From Cladophialophora immunda (taxonomy: Eukaryota > Ascomycota > Eurotiomycetes > Chaetothyriales > Herpotrichiellaceae), in assembly GCF_000835495.1 (NCBI RefSeq), contig NW_015622541.1:4526001-4590000 (forward strand): a DNA stretch of 64,000 nucleotides, given 5' to 3'. The position numbers and the translations under genes are program-made. Position 1 is the first letter of the stretch. Each line of letters opens with the position of its first letter. The notes under the pieces were generated by a model. That model was given only the letters and a program-made list of their open reading frames with translations, was not told the DNA's origin and made no database searches. Shown one piece after another: positions 43,494 to 55,800 of this stretch.

Positions 43494-45722
43494 CTAGACT
43501 GTATTTTGTCTCGTCGACCGCCGCGGAATGTCTTCCAGATAATCATCTGTAAAGTCCTGTTCGTCTTGTCGATCTCCTGCGGCAATCTGCGCGGCCTCGA
43601 GCATCTCAGCTGCGTCGTCCATTTCGATCGACTCTCGGATCGACTCGCTCAGCGCAGAGTCATCCATGCTCTCTCGCGAGACGAAGCTGTCGCCCATCTC
43701 GTTGTCCGATGCAACTTCGGCTTCGTCTTCCTCGTCCTCCAAGTCTTCATCCTCCTCATCCTCCTCTTCTGAATCTGTCGGCTCAAAGTCTTCCAGGTCC
43801 TGCGGCGTGTCTCGCCAGTATGTAAAGTCGGTATAGTCCTCTCCTCCCTCTCTGACCAGCGTCGACACGGGCGGAAAGAAATGATCAACCAACTCACGCA
43901 TCGACACGTAGCTGCTGCGGTATTTGTTCAGCGTCAACAGATCCAGCGACACCTCTGCATTGGTGTTGATTGTGAAGATCCGTGTCGAAGGAATGTTGAC
44001 GCTGCGGTAACTCAGCGCGTCTGTGAAGCGATTGCCAAACCCGGCGTAGAATGGGTTAGTCTTGCCAGGGAACAAGTTCAGGATATCTCTCAGGCAGGCC
44101 ATTTTGAAGACTTCCGGTTTCCGCAAGTATATCTCTCGCCGCAGTGCGGCAATCGTCCGATCAGGGCTCATGATAACGGGGCCGCGAGGCAGTTTCCAGC
44201 CATCTTGTGTAATCCCGTTGAGATAGGTTCGGGTTGTGTCGGCTTGTCCAACAGAGCGACTCGTCAAATAAAAAATGTTGTAGCCATTGGCAACGATGTC
44301 GGAGTACAACTTTGCCACGCCGACATGCGTCCAGTCGCGCCCAACCATATTGAGTAGATGGCCCAATGCATCCGACTTGGTGATTGTACCATCAATATCC
44401 GATATCACAATGGGGACGTCACAGGTCCAGTAAAACATGTAAGCAATGCATGTGGCCCGGTTGACGGTGAACGACATTTGATTTTCACCCTGTTTCAGGT
44501 TAAGTGACTTCAGTTGATCACTCGTTAGGCGGAGCGTCTTCGCGAAATTTCGAGCTTGCTCCCCGGAAGTGCGAGACGGTTGGATCTCTTCAGACTGTGC
44601 GCGCTGGTGGCCAGAAGTTTTCGCTGTAAGCTGCGGCGAGGCGCTGCGGTCGCTGTCGCTGTGATAGCCAGGATCGGAAATGTTGTCCGCCGAAAGCACG
44701 GTAGTTGACTCGGGGTTTTGAGACGCCCATTTTCGAGCAGCCGCATCTCGGGCCTCCTCGCTGCTATATATCCACAGGTTTCCGTGCTCGTCGGTTCCAA
44801 TCAAGGATCCAATATCGTAGTTCCCTTCCAATTCTTCTGAAAGAATTTTCCGAGCCACGGCTTCTGCTCGCAAGGCTTCGGGTTCACTCGTCTTATAACC
44901 CGTCATGTCAAGCATGAGGTCTCCGGACTCGGTAACCTGGGATCGGATATTGGATGAAGAGAGTTTCTTGGAAAGGGTCATTGCTCGGTCATATGCTTGT
45001 TTCGGTTTCAAAGCGGGAGGGCTGGCGGAAGCTTTTGGAGTAGCCGTCCCGTCCAGACCGAACTGAGGCGAAGGAGGGATGCCGTTGTTGTGAAAAGCTC
45101 CACTAACCGAATCCAACTGCTGTCGAGTAGCGATGGGGAGGATCTCTTCTGATGCCGTCCCCCCCAGTGAAGCAGGAGAGGTGAGAGTCGTGTCGGACAG
45201 AGGAGTTCCAGTTGGATCAGTGTGTATGGTACCTAGATCAATTTCTTCGCTCACGTTCGTCCCCTCTCGCCTTATTATGGGAACGGGCGCTGAACTTGAG
45301 ATGGGAGGGGTACTGCGACCCTTGGCAGCCTCTGTGATATCCAAGTAGGATGGTTCCGAAAGACCAGGCGAGGGAGGTCTATCTGAGGCATTTATAGGTG
45401 GACTGCTGGCGGGAGAAATTAAAGGAGATGTCTGTAACCCTTCGGGAATGTCACTCGATGTCTCGAAGACAAAGAAGGCTTCACCTCCATCCCCGAGTTT
45501 CATGGCGTAGGGTTGAGCGACTCCATTGACTTTGAATTCAACCTTCTTGTCCGACGGCCGCAGTAAAGAGAACTTGCCAAAGCGGACATGGAAAGGGGAG
45601 CAGGCCAGAGAGCCATCGGGCTGTTCGATCACAATAACATCAATGGCCCCGGACAAGGTTGCCGGGTTGATGGAATTCCATGTCTTGGAGACTCCGTTCC
45701 CTAGACTCCGGACATACTGCAT
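43494..45722 (-). CDS. phosphatidate phosphatase, lipin/Pah1 (Smp2/Ned1) family
   Basis: 742 residues in one exon, ATG at 45722. The N-LIP domain is at 1 to about 105 (MQYVRSLGNGVSKTWNSINP, GAIDVIVIEQPDGS, PFHVRFGKF). After a disordered Ser/Pro-rich middle comes the HAD-like catalytic domain with ISDIDGTITKSD (catalytic Asp442 and Asp444), LTSRSVGQADTTRTYL and FYAGFGNRFTDALSYR. A strongly acidic segment at about 645-690 (EEEDEEDEDLEDEEDE) resembles the tail that docks the Nem1-Spo7 phosphatase. It converts phosphatidate to diacylglycerol for lipid storage and controls phospholipid synthesis and nuclear membrane growth. Activity in fungi is regulated by phosphorylation of the Ser-rich linker (family knowledge). 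Confidence 0.95.
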   Translation of the reverse strand: MQYVRSLGNGVSKTWNSINPATLSGAIDVIVIEQPDGSLACSPFHVRFGKFSLLRPSDKKVEFKVNGVAQPYAMKLGDGGEAFFVFETSSDIPEGLQTSPLISPASSPPINASDRPPSPGLSEPSYLDITEAAKGRSTPPISSSAPVPIIRREGTNVSEEIDLGTIHTDPTGTPLSDTTLTSPASLGGTASEEILPIATRQQLDSVSGAFHNNGIPPSPQFGLDGTATPKASASPPALKPKQAYDRAMTLSKKLSSSNIRSQVTESGDLMLDMTGYKTSEPEALRAEAVARKILSEELEGNYDIGSLIGTDEHGNLWIYSSEEARDAAARKWASQNPESTTVLSADNISDPGYHSDSDRSASPQLTAKTSGHQRAQSEEIQPSRTSGEQARNFAKTLRLTSDQLKSLNLKQGENQMSFTVNRATCIAYMFYWTCDVPIVISDIDGTITKSDALGHLLNMVGRDWTHVGVAKLYSDIVANGYNIFYLTSRSVGQADTTRTYLNGITQDGWKLPRGPVIMSPDRTIAALRREIYLRKPEVFKMACLRDILNLFPGKTNPFYAGFGNRFTDALSYRSVNIPSTRIFTINTNAEVSLDLLTLNKYRSSYVSMRELVDHFFPPVSTLVREGGEDYTDFTYWRDTPQDLEDFEPTDSEEEDEEDEDLEDEEDEAEVASDNEMGDSFVSRESMDDSALSESIRESIEMDDAAEMLEAAQIAAGDRQDEQDFTDDYLEDIPRRSTRQNTV

Positions 45723-46366
45723 CTTGACAGAGGTTGATGTTTTCGAGAGAGTTGTCTGGATGCTGAGTGATATGACAACAACGCGAACTCTCCGGAATCA
45801 GCTCATATTGGTTGGGAGCCTGATGGGGGAAAGCTCGGAAGGGGAAAACGGACAACGCTAGACAACGCCACAAAGGTAATGCTCTTGTCACAGGGTGCAG
45901 GTTAGAAGCTCAACGGGGTGTTATACAGAGGGTTTCTAGGAAGACATCAAGGCCAAAAGAAAGGAAGGGAAGGTAGAAAGAGCGAGAAGAAGACGGATGG
46001 GGGCGTGGCATATGAAGGATGGGGAAACGGATGAGGCGATGAGGAAATCGGGTCATTCAGCATCATGCATGACAGCATTTTTGTCGGGAAAGCCACTAGT
46101 CCCGTTTTGGTATCTTGCTGACCGTCTCTATTTTCCCCAGATTTTCCCAGGTGCGAGGAGCGATAGTTGACAAGCGACACACTCCCGATCCATATCATTT
46201 TCATCCCACCGTGCCTGCTTAGAATCTCCCAAAGGAGCCAGTACAGATAATCTGCCACCTTTCTACGCTCGGTCGTCTTATCATGGTGCTATTCTTTTGA
46301 GGCATAGCCGCCAATAAACCCCAACGTTCCTCTCCCCTGCCCTGGGCCATTGTCTCAGCGCCCATC
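45723..46366. promoter_or_regulatory. divergent promoter region, lipin and TAF9
   Basis: 644 nt between the divergent starts of a lipid enzyme gene and a TFIID subunit gene. It is shared promoter sequence; no extra gene seen. Confidence 0.55.
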
Positions 46367-47179
46367 ATGAGCTCACCCGCAAACCCTCCTGGTCCTCTCA
46401 CACCCCCTGCAGAACCCTCCTCACAGGCACCTCAACCTGCGCAAGCCTCCCAAGCGACAGCACAACCCCAGGTTGAAGCACTCCTGTCACAGCCCCTAAC
46501 CTCACTATCAGACGATGGAAATTCAAATCGACCGCGAGACCACCGACTGATCCACCTGCTACTCGTGTCTCACGGCATCGCAGCATATCAGCAGCGCGTC
46601 CCGCTACAGCTCATGGACTTTGCCTACCGATACACCAGTTCCGTCCTCAGCGATGCCTTACATATTCAAAATGAAGCCTACGACCAAGCCGACGGTGGTG
46701 CTCAGACTAAAGGTCGGGGAGTCAAGCCGAATCAGAACAAAGGCGAAGAAGGCGACATAAGCCTAGCTGCTCTGCGGATGTCAATAGGCTCGAGAATGGG
46801 ATACCAGTTTCAGGGAAGCCTGCCAAAGGAGTTTCTGAAGCAATTGGCGGACGAAAGGAATCGGATATCACTGCAGGCTCAGACCAGGGACAATGACAAG
46901 AGCGGACCCATGATAGGAGGTGTTCGCCTTCCACATGAAAAATATTGTCTAACCGGCGTGGGCTGGGGGCTGAAGGATGAATGGGACAGCGAGGGTGAGG
47001 AAAGCCTGGATCAGGGCGAAGAAGAAGACCGACCTGAACCGGAAGACCTCATGCAGATGGACGACAAGGAAGGAGACGAAGACGAAGAGGGCCTGGGCAC
47101 AATGGAGGATGTATTCGGTCCCGATGATGGAGGGGGTGAAAAAGAAGCCGACGCAGATGGGGATGTGGACCTGTCGTAG
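46367..47179 (+). CDS. TFIID/SAGA subunit TAF9
   Basis: 270 residues, one exon. A Pro/Gln-rich tail (1-50) precedes a histone-fold domain starting PRDHRLIHLLLVSHGIAAY (56-74) and continuing VPLQLMDFAYRYTSSVLSDAL with the usual loop-helix order of TAF9 (TFIID-31). A 25-residue Gln/Gly/Lys-rich insertion (about 105-130) separates it from the helix DISLAALRMSIGSRMGYQF. LPKEFLKQLADERN follows, then a conserved IGGVRLPHEKYCLTGVGWGL motif and a long acidic C-terminus (about 205-270). It pairs with TAF6 in the TFIID and SAGA complexes in the nucleus. Start ATG at 46367. Confidence 0.9.
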   Translation: MSSPANPPGPLTPPAEPSSQAPQPAQASQATAQPQVEALLSQPLTSLSDDGNSNRPRDHRLIHLLLVSHGIAAYQQRVPLQLMDFAYRYTSSVLSDALHIQNEAYDQADGGAQTKGRGVKPNQNKGEEGDISLAALRMSIGSRMGYQFQGSLPKEFLKQLADERNRISLQAQTRDNDKSGPMIGGVRLPHEKYCLTGVGWGLKDEWDSEGEESLDQGEEEDRPEPEDLMQMDDKEGDEDEEGLGTMEDVFGPDDGGGEKEADADGDVDLS

Positions 47180-47631
47180 GACGACTTGGACATCGGGGAC
47201 GATCATATCAACGGCATCACCAACGGTGTATTATGGCATACGGACGGCATTCTGGATTAAAAATGTGATACCCTTCAAAGACTCAGCCGGCAGGTAGCAG
47301 GAAATCAGGTTCTCTATATGAGACTCGTAGCTTCCCTGGAGCCGCTGGTGTTCCTCCATACAATAAGAAGAGATTCGCCTGTTACCAATATAACACAGAT
47401 CTTGACAGTCAATCTGCTCGCTCTATTTTCTCTCGATATTGGTGGTGAACCTATGTATCATCATTATTGCCCATCTCTTGTGCCAAGGCCAACACTAGCC
47501 CCAGAGTTTGCGGGCGTCGACGCTCGCTGTGGCACTCGCCCGACTTCTCCGCTCGTCCACTCATTTTACAAACCTAATACATGGCTTTCCGTGATTTATA
47601 GGATATATTCTTGCATATATCTGTCGAGCGC
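47180..47631. promoter_or_regulatory. intergenic, TAF9 3' end and promoter of the FN3 protein gene
   Basis: 450 nt. Contains only short frames without ATG context. Likely TAF9 3' UTR and the promoter of the following gene. Confidence 0.45.
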
Positions 47632-50600
47632 ATGCCTGCCATCCCTACCTTGTGGATGGACTCATCTAGATGGCACCAAGAGCCATTAGATTGGGCTTCT
47701 CACGCCTACCAGCTACTTGCCCCTCAAATTAACGTCAAAGGTCGCATGGCTCTACTTTTGCTGCTCGCCGTCATCTGGGCTTTCTCTTGGTAGGTCGTCC
47801 TGGCATCCTTTTTCGCACTCGCCGCTGACTCTTCAGGCTCCTGTTGCGCGCGTATCAGGTCCTCACTACACCGAACGAGATCTTGGTAGAGAAACTCGGC
47901 CTCGACATCCCCCCCGCTCCGCTCCTGATCCTCGAAGAAATCTCCCCGACCGAGGTTTATGTGACTTGGAAACATGCGGAACCGTCCTCCTCCATTCAAG
48001 AGCACTATGTGGAGCTCAACGGCGTCGTCATTGGGACCACCAAGAAGAGCGAGATGGGCGCCATCATATCTGGCCTACGTCCTGGAGCCAAATATGCCAT
48101 CCGCGTCTTTTGCGTCAGCACTGGCACCTTCCAGACTCCTAGCGCTCCCTTCCACGTGCGCACTCCTCATCTTCCTGAGGGAAAGGAGGCTCCCGACTCA
48201 GTTCCCACGGTCAGAGGAGTCTCGGTGCGGAATGCTTCAACCATCACCCCATTAGCTGCGCCCTCCATGGCCCGCGATCTCAGTGGAGGGCAGCCCATGG
48301 GGAGAAGGGGGACAACCGGCCGTAGACCTTCCCCGGCCGGTCATGGCACCGATGCACAGGGTCAAGACGCAGGATCAAGAGCCGAAGAGGAAGAAATGGA
48401 CGGTGACCTTGCGGAATTGTCACAACGTTTCCAAAAGGTTCAACAGGACATCGAAGCCGTCGAGGCTCAGATCCAAGAGGAAGACAGGGAGTTTGAGGTC
48501 GCAATGAAAGAGCTGGAAGCGCGCCGCGATGAATTGAAACAGAGTCTCAAAGAGCGCGATGAGGCCAGCAATGACCTTCGCAAGCAAGTCCACAAGGCAG
48601 AGACGCTCAGTCGCACAGCTCAAAACGAAAAGACCAAAAAGGAACGCTTACTACAGCAAAAGGAAAACCAGCGGAGGAAGAGGAAGGATGACATTTCCAG
48701 GTGGGAAGAAGCCACCGCCGCCATGAAGGAGGAAATTGCCGGCATTGAGAAGCAGAAAGCCGCGATTGAACGTAGAACGCAGTCTGAGCTACGAGAAATG
48801 CGCAGGAAGATCGAAGAGGAACAGAAGGAGGTCGCCATGCTGGAGGATGACAACAAAGAGAAAGCTCTCCAGATCAAAGCTTTGGAAGAGGAACGCAAAT
48901 TACAGAACGTCGACGAGGAGACGGATGAAACGAGAGAAGCCGAGCGTCTGGATCGCGAGCGTGATATGAGATGGCGTGCAAGATACGAAGGCCTGCAGCA
49001 AACCTACACTCGGCTGTGGAACGACTTACAACTGGCCAACCAGCAAGTTAACTACACCAGGGAGCAGATTAATCAGCTCGAGGCAAGGCGAGCAAATACA
49101 ATGGCATTCGCACCTATTGCGCCGCTCGACATGGACGCTATTCGTCGAGGAATGAGACCTGTTCGACGAGCGAGACCGGCGGGCTCACTGGGGAGCAGCA
49201 TCTCTTCGCCGCGAGGCCCATTTGCTGGACCTGAACCTTACCCATCGGGACTGCAGTACACCTCTGCTCCCACTTCTTCTCCTACCGCAGCTGTCCCAAG
49301 CTATTTCAACCCGCAGAATGGGATGACACTGGCAATGCCTGTGGAGATGACGCCTTCGACCCACGATGATCCTGACGCCATCTCTTCAATCCCAATGAGT
49401 CCTCGGGCAGACTCACTCCTACCCGCCGACCTACTTGGTGACGAGTCTGCAGATGACCTTCCTGAAGCAGAAATTCCGCAGCAGAAAGAGAAAACTGAGA
49501 CTGGGACGACGCCGTTCCCTACGATAGGGTCGCCCGTACTGCATCCCGACAGCGGCCGGACCGAATCTCCTAGTGTTGGTTCCTCATCTGGCAGGTCGTT
49601 CTCGAGCCCCATGCAGATCTCTGCACCTGCTGAAGGCGATGAGAAGTCGTCAAATTCAGGGAAGAGGTCGGATCAAACACCTGAAGAAGACGAGGTGGTT
49701 CAGCAACCAAAGAAGCCGAAGTACACGTCCATGTCCTCCATGTTCGGACTCAACCGTCAGCGAGGAAAAACCCTTGCGGATCAACCACCACCTCTTGGGT
49801 CTCTCAAGCCGAGCCAGAGTCAGTCCTTTCCAAGGAATGTGGAAGATTTCGACCCTCGACTTGAAACCAAAAGGCGACTTAGCTACGGCGGGAACTGGGC
49901 GTTTCCAGGATCGACCCTCCTAAACAGCAACAGCACTCAGGAAGAAAAGGAACCTTCGGTTTCTCGCTTTGCGGCAACCCGACGTGCCTTTGGATTAGGC
50001 GGCTTTGGGAAGTCGGCTGCAGCTTCGGCGAACTACGATCCATTTGCCATGAGGTCAGCATCCTTCGATCCGGGTCTTCGAGGCGATACTTCCTCTCCAA
50101 GGCCGTCATCAACTTACTCTTTCGATAAAATGCCGCGACCGTCGATGGAAAGCCAGTTTCGTGCGTGGAACGATAAGTCGGCACTGCGAAACAGTCCTTT
50201 GGCTCCGGATTGGGGATCCCTCCATTCTTTTTCTCGTTCCCACTCACGGCGTCCTTCTATTGTTTACGGATCGACCAGCAATCTCTCGCTTCCACATGGC
50301 GACGAGGAAGTCGTGGAGCCGGATCGGAAACCAACGCGTCCTCTACAGGCGCCGATCGGCACTCGGCCAGCCTCTTCTCAACAGTCCTCGACCCCGAAGT
50401 TGAACCCAGCTGCTCCATCGTTCACGACACTGTTCAGCAGGCGGGGTGAGAAATCTAAGGATAAGGACAAAAACAAGGCGAAAGAGTCGAAAGAGAGGGT
50501 GAATGACATGGAAGCTGCCTCCCCCCCCGAGTCTCGAAAGTCAAAGGACACCAACTCGATCGCGGCGACCGTCTCTACCCTCGAATCGGATACGCTCGAT

Positions 50601-50999
50601 CGAACACAGTCCGGGACTAGCGCTCAGCTATCTCTTGAAAATACCCCGGCCAAGCCAACCTTCATCTCCAAAATCACGCGCAAGGCCAGCAGCAATAAGT
50701 TTGGGAGCTGGAAGGACAAGGGCGGCCTGTTTTCTAGAAAGGAAACATCTGTTCCAAACGGTGAAAATGAAGAGGAACAAGGGTCAACCGAACATCTTGG
50801 GAGGAGTTTGGAAAGCACATCGACGACGCCGAGCGCGGAGGAGAAGAAAACGAGTAGAACGAGTCTGAGCAACTGGAACTTCATGCGCAAGAACAAGAAA
50901 GGGCTGAGGGAGGACCTGACGGCAAGCGAGATCAGCGAGAGCAGCGAGCGGGCAAGTGAGGCTGAGGACATTGGGGAGGAGAGGGAAGAGGATGAATAG
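47632..50999 (+). CDS. membrane-anchored fibronectin type III / coiled-coil protein
   Basis: Exons 47632-47789 and 47837-50999 (47-nt intron GTAGGT...CTTCAG, phase 2) give 1106 residues. The first ATG (47632) is used; the next in frame is 47656. A membrane helix at 39-57 (MALLLLLAVIWAFSWLLL, spanning the exon junction) precedes a fibronectin type III fold (about 80-160) with VYVTWKHAE, and GLRPGAKYAIRVFCVS. A long coiled coil (about 245-480; QRFQKVQQDIEAVEAQIQEE, RRKIEEEQKEVAMLED) follows, with a second shorter charged part, and then 600 residues of Ser/Pro-rich disorder. Fungi share this order in a conserved family; its function is not known to me. It may tether organelles to cytoskeleton or membrane. 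Confidence 0.78.
47790..47836 (+). other. intron of the FN3 protein gene
   Basis: 47 nt, GTAGGT...CTCTTCAG. It interrupts the Trp codon inside the membrane helix; the upstream frame stops at the TAG in the donor. Confidence 0.85.
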
Positions 51000-51289
51000 G
51001 CATGCAAGAGAGGGCTGCTATGGACCATTCGTATATCGGTGACAGAAGAAGTTTGTCAAGTCTGTTGTTCGTCCAGAGACTTTGAAGGGATCGCATCGGA
51101 TGCCAGTGACTCATTTTGTAGTGATTTTAACACGCCTCACTCCGCCACCATGAATCGATCGATTCGTATTTCTTCCCGCTTTGGGGCTCTTGAAATTCCC
51201 ACTCTAAATCCATCCATCCATCCACCATTTCTTCACTAGCCCGATGATGCTGGACGTGCTGAACCGCGGCGTGTCATGTGTATTCCCCC
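51000..51289. other. short intergenic region
   Basis: Between the FN3 protein gene and THG1, both on the plus strand. No additional gene. Confidence 0.5.
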
Positions 51290-52879
51290 ATGGCCAATTC
51301 AAAGTTTGTCCATCCTGCCCTCGCGGACTGGCGTGTGGCCGCTAGAGAGTGAGTGTGGCTGATGCTCGGATCAGATACGAATATGTGCGCAGCTTCGAGC
51401 GGGAGGAACTCCTGCTGCCCAACACGTGGATCGTGGTGAGAATCGACGGCCGGGGGTTCCATAAGTATGTGTCTCAGTTTTGTCTGGGCTTATCGCGCGC
51501 GCGACTCGTGTGACTGTGGCGAAAAAAGGAAGAGGGAGGAGGAGGATGAAATTGTCAACGAGGGCGGCGGACTGACTGGGTGAAGTGGTTGAAAACCACT
51601 GTGGCAGCCAACAGGAACAAATTCCATCGCCACAGCTTTTCTTCCACACCCCATGAGCTGATCTGATTCCACCCGCACCGTCCCATCTCCCGCTATATAT
51701 TCCTGCCCTTGTCTCTCCATATCCTATCCCCCCTCCCCCCTCCCCCCCCCTGGCCCTTGCAGCTCCTCGGAAGCGCCGCTCTCTCGCTCTGTGTGAGATG
51801 ATCATCTAACGCAAAAAATGGCCGAAGACTATCCACCCACTACGGCTTCACCAAACCGAACGACCCGCGCGCCCTGCACGCCATGAACGCCGCGGCGACG
51901 CACGTCGTCGCGTCGATCCCGGAGATCGCGCTCGCGTACGGCGTGTCCGACGAGTTCAGCTTCGTGTTCGACCGGGCCGCGACGCTGTTTGAGCGCCGCC
52001 GGGACAAGCTCGTCTCCACGGTCGTCAGCACCTTCACGGCCGCGTACGTGCTCGGGTGGGAGCGGTTCTTTGGGCGTGACGATGGTGATGGTGGTGATGC
52101 GCTCGAGGGGCCCCGCCAGGGAGGGGAGAAGGGTCGGGAGGTCAGGGGGTTGAGTATGCACATGCTGCCCACCTTTGACGGCCGGGCGGTGTGTTATCCC
52201 TCCTGGGCCAATTTGCGAGACTACCTGAGCTGGAGGCAGGTTGATTGTAAGGAAACCCTTTTAGGCCCCCTTTCTCCTGTCTGGTCCAACCGATCTGTTC
52301 TGTTTTCGTCTCCAAGAATTACCAAGAGAGGGCGGCTGAAGCCATGTTTCTCGCGTCTCTCTCCATAACGTGATTGAGCCGAAAACCAACTGAATCTGTA
52401 CAGGTCACATCAACAACCTCTACAACACGACCTTCTGGGCGCTGGTCCAGCAGGGCGGGATGACGCACGCCGCCGCGGAAGAGCTCCTCAAGGGCACCGT
52501 GTCCGGCGACAAGAACGAGATCCTGTGGTCGCGGTTCGGCATCAACTACAACAACGAGCCAGAGATGTACCGCAAGGGCAGCGTCGTGTTTCGGGAGTAC
52601 ATGCTGGAAGACGCCAAAGGGCGAGGCAGCGAGGTGGCGGGGAAGCTAAGCACCGAGCACGAGCAGGGGCAGGGGCAGGACGACGACGACGAAGAATCTG
52701 CAGTCCCGGAGCCCGTCATGTCCAAGACCCAGGCAGAGAAAATGCGCAAGGCAAGGAAGAAGGCCAAGGTCGTCACGAGACACGTCGATATCATCCGCGA
52801 CGAGTTCTGGCGTCAGAGGCCCTGGATTCGCAGTGGCAAGCCCGGAAGAGCGGTGAACGAAGAGCACACGGGCCCTTGA
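51290..52879 (+). CDS. THG1: tRNA-His guanylyltransferase (THG1)
   Basis: Adds the G(-1) nucleotide to tRNA-His in 3'-5' fashion. Exons 51290-51303, 51375-51464, 51828-52246 and 52404-52879 (introns 71, 363 and 157 nt) encode 332 residues beginning MANSKYEYVRSFE. Metal-binding acids are intact: Asp29 in VRIDGRGFHK, and Asp76-Glu77 in GVSDEFSFVF, the same positions as in human THG1. [56 protein letters not shown] and KNEILWSRFGINYNNEP complete the family signature. Odd points: a Gly/Asp-rich insertion (DDGDGGDALEGPRQGGEKG) and a long acidic-then-basic stretch before the C-terminus (GQGQDDDDEES; KARKKAKVV). The first exon is only 14 nt. Confidence 0.92.
51465..51827 (+). other. long THG1 intron with C/T tract
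   Basis: 363-nt intron, far longer than most here (41-125 nt), ending with a clear CTAAC branch site 14 nt before the GAAG acceptor. It contains a C/T-rich tract (about 51721-51760). Confidence 0.85.
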
Positions 52880-55800
52880 GATAAGAGGAAGGGTTGTCTG
52901 GGTTGGTTGTCAAATCTCGAGTCTGTCCTGTCTGGCGTCAGGAAGACGGTACTCTTAGGTTCAAAGCATCCACCCTTGTCGCAGATAAGACCATTTCAGT
53001 ACAGCTCCATCTCTTTGCGCAGAGTTTTCCCTCCCTCTTCCCTCTGCACATCGACCTCTCCATCCTAGCCATTTCCTCCTAGGATCACATCAAGGTCGAC
53101 TCGCGGGACCCGGGCCAATCAATACGAACTCCTGCGGCCATAGAACGACCCTGCGATTGCCCTCAGACGGGGCCAAAACGTATGGCTCGCGGCGGACGGA
53201 ATTCCTCCTAGCTTCTCTCTAGACCCTGAAAACTTGCAGGATACCCTCACTTCGTTACCTTCTCCGTGCTGCAGTTCTGACAACGACTGTGTGAGCACTT
53301 GGGACAAGCGCCTGTCTTGATCGATATTGGATTGTGGCCACACTTGTGCTGTTATCGTGCTCGGTTAGAACGAAGTCCGATAACGGCGGTCTTGTTTCGG
53401 GAATATACACAGGTCCACACAAACACCGTCACTTTCTTCTTTCCCTTGGATGGAGGGCATCTGACACCGAGGTTAGCAAGCGCAGCTAATGCAAGTAGAC
53501 ACGTCTGATGCAATACACGGCAAATACGACTCGGGAAGAAGCGGTGTTCAACGGAGAAAGCCGGGAGGGACTGCTCTGACCGAGGATAGAGCTTCCAATC
53601 CTCAGCGTGGTGGCTTGTGAGGCTCCTCTGTGGTTTCGAGAAACATATTCGAGTCTCGTTGTCTCGAAAAGCGGTGTGGTGAACAGACACGTCCAATAAT
53701 TGCCGTGTACTTGAAGTAGACAGCTCCGTTCCTATGCTGGGTGATGCGCTATGCTGGACTGGTATCGCTCTTTCACTTCAGCCGTTCTGGAGAGATGCTG
53801 CGGAGGACATTCGATAGACAAATCGTCAAGTTAGCCCCGGCTGGAGAGACTGTCAGATTTGAGCCGGTATGCGTCCACGGGCTCGACGCCAATTGTGCGC
53901 AAGTGGGTTTCCTCTGGAGTTATTGATCGGTAGAATTTTTCCAATGCATAGGTAGCAGAGATCCTAAAATCCATCGTCCTCTACATGTGCCGTGTGATCC
54001 GTTTGTATCGCCGCGTGCCCCTGTTACTGTTCGGGCTGCAAGAAATGTATAGAAGCTCAAACTGGTATTTCTTCGTGGTCCGAGGCAGGGGGGAAGTAAC
54101 AAGGAAAGAAAGGGGATGGATGGTGTTTTTCTGACGAATGAAAGTGATGACATACAATCTCGGCCTGGAGTTGCTATAGAGGTCTCCCTGGCGATGGCAG
54201 CTTGTTGGTGTGTCGATGTTGCCCTGCACCATTGCACACCGCCCAAAATCCGAAGCAATAGGTGAGCTCGCGTGGAAATGAGATTTCAGGAAATAGAAGC
54301 AAGGGTATCTCTAGAAGCGTGGAGGAGTTGAGCCTTCGATCTGAGGCTGCGTCGGGAGGTGCTCTTGTGCGAAGAGGAGCTGTCTGGATATCAACACTTC
54401 GAGATGCTGAAGGGTCCGTCAAGAGGCACTAACCCCTTCCGTGCGCGCCAGCCCATACATGGGGGGGACGGGAAGGCTGAGTACCCAAAGCAACCAGTCG
54501 CCTGCAGGAATGCAACATGGTCCTGCCCCAAATCATGATGGGTCAGAAAACGGAGAAGCACAAAGGACCCTCTGGCCACGTATTGCTCTGTAGATTTGTC
54601 CACGTTGGAAGGACAATCAGACGATGAAATCAGTTTCGTGGAAGTTGGTGTAGCATGCGATGTGTCAAGAAGGCCAGCTGCCACAGGGGATGCCGATACC
54701 CACGCCGATAAATCAATATTGTGGGCCTCAGGATGTCATCGAACTAATCTTCGATGCCCGAGTCGCAGCATCGGAAGAACGATGCCGGGCCGCCTGAAGG
54801 CAGGGGGGAGGAGGCCCGTTTTATGCTTCCAGCCTCGTGGCGCCAAGTACTTCTGAGAGAAAAGAAGCGATGGAGGCGCAGATGTAGGTTTATGAGACTG
54901 TTGCGTGATGAGCATTGATAATTGCTTTTCATAGAGTCCTTGTCCCCGTTCACAGGAGAGGCAGGGGTAAGGGGGGGAGGGTGGGGAGGGCGAGAGTTTT
55001 GACTTTGATATTGCTTGTTTTGAAGATTGGTGCTGCTTCCTCCTGCCCGTCAAATGTAAGTAACGGCCTGGAAACCTATTTAAAGTAACGATTCGAATGG
55101 CAACCAAGCAGACGGATGTGGGAACCCGTCGTGACTCGTTGAGGTCAGCCACCTGGGGAGATGCGTAATTTTGGATCCAGTAGTTATCCCAGAAGCCAGT
55201 GTCATGAAAAGCCTCTCTCACAAGCCATGTTGTTCAATAGCCATCCCCCAGGTCTTGAAGCGATACAATGGGCCAAAAACTGCTCGATCTTGAGCGAGTA
55301 TCGCTGCTAAGACCAGGCCTGTGGTTTGCTTGAGGATGAGCGATAAAACGTCCACGAGGGTTTTCGGTAACGGCGAAGAGAATTTTGAAAAGAGAGTGAG
55401 GCGCCGAGCGTGCTGGGCGCACCGAGGCCTTTATAGGATTTCATCTTGAAATTGGAGGGAGCCTCATGACAAGTGAGAAGCGGGCCGAGAATAGAGGAGT
55501 TGTAGTTTGAGCCAGGATCGGGTTGCGTGAGACCAGTGTGCTCGAACGAAAGCTCCATACACGCCCGCATGCGCTGTTATATATTCTTAGATAGAGTTCA
55601 TACCTTCTTGCTCATTGGACCGTCACACAGATAAGCCTCCTTCACCGTCGGCATGACGCGGGCATTGGCTTGAGAATGTGCTGCGGGGACGCCTGCTGCA
55701 ATCCTCAGACCATATGGGACATGCGATTTGACCGATGTGAATGGCGAGTGACGAAGGTGAGACTAGCTTCCCTCCTCACAAACACTTCCCAATTTCGAAT

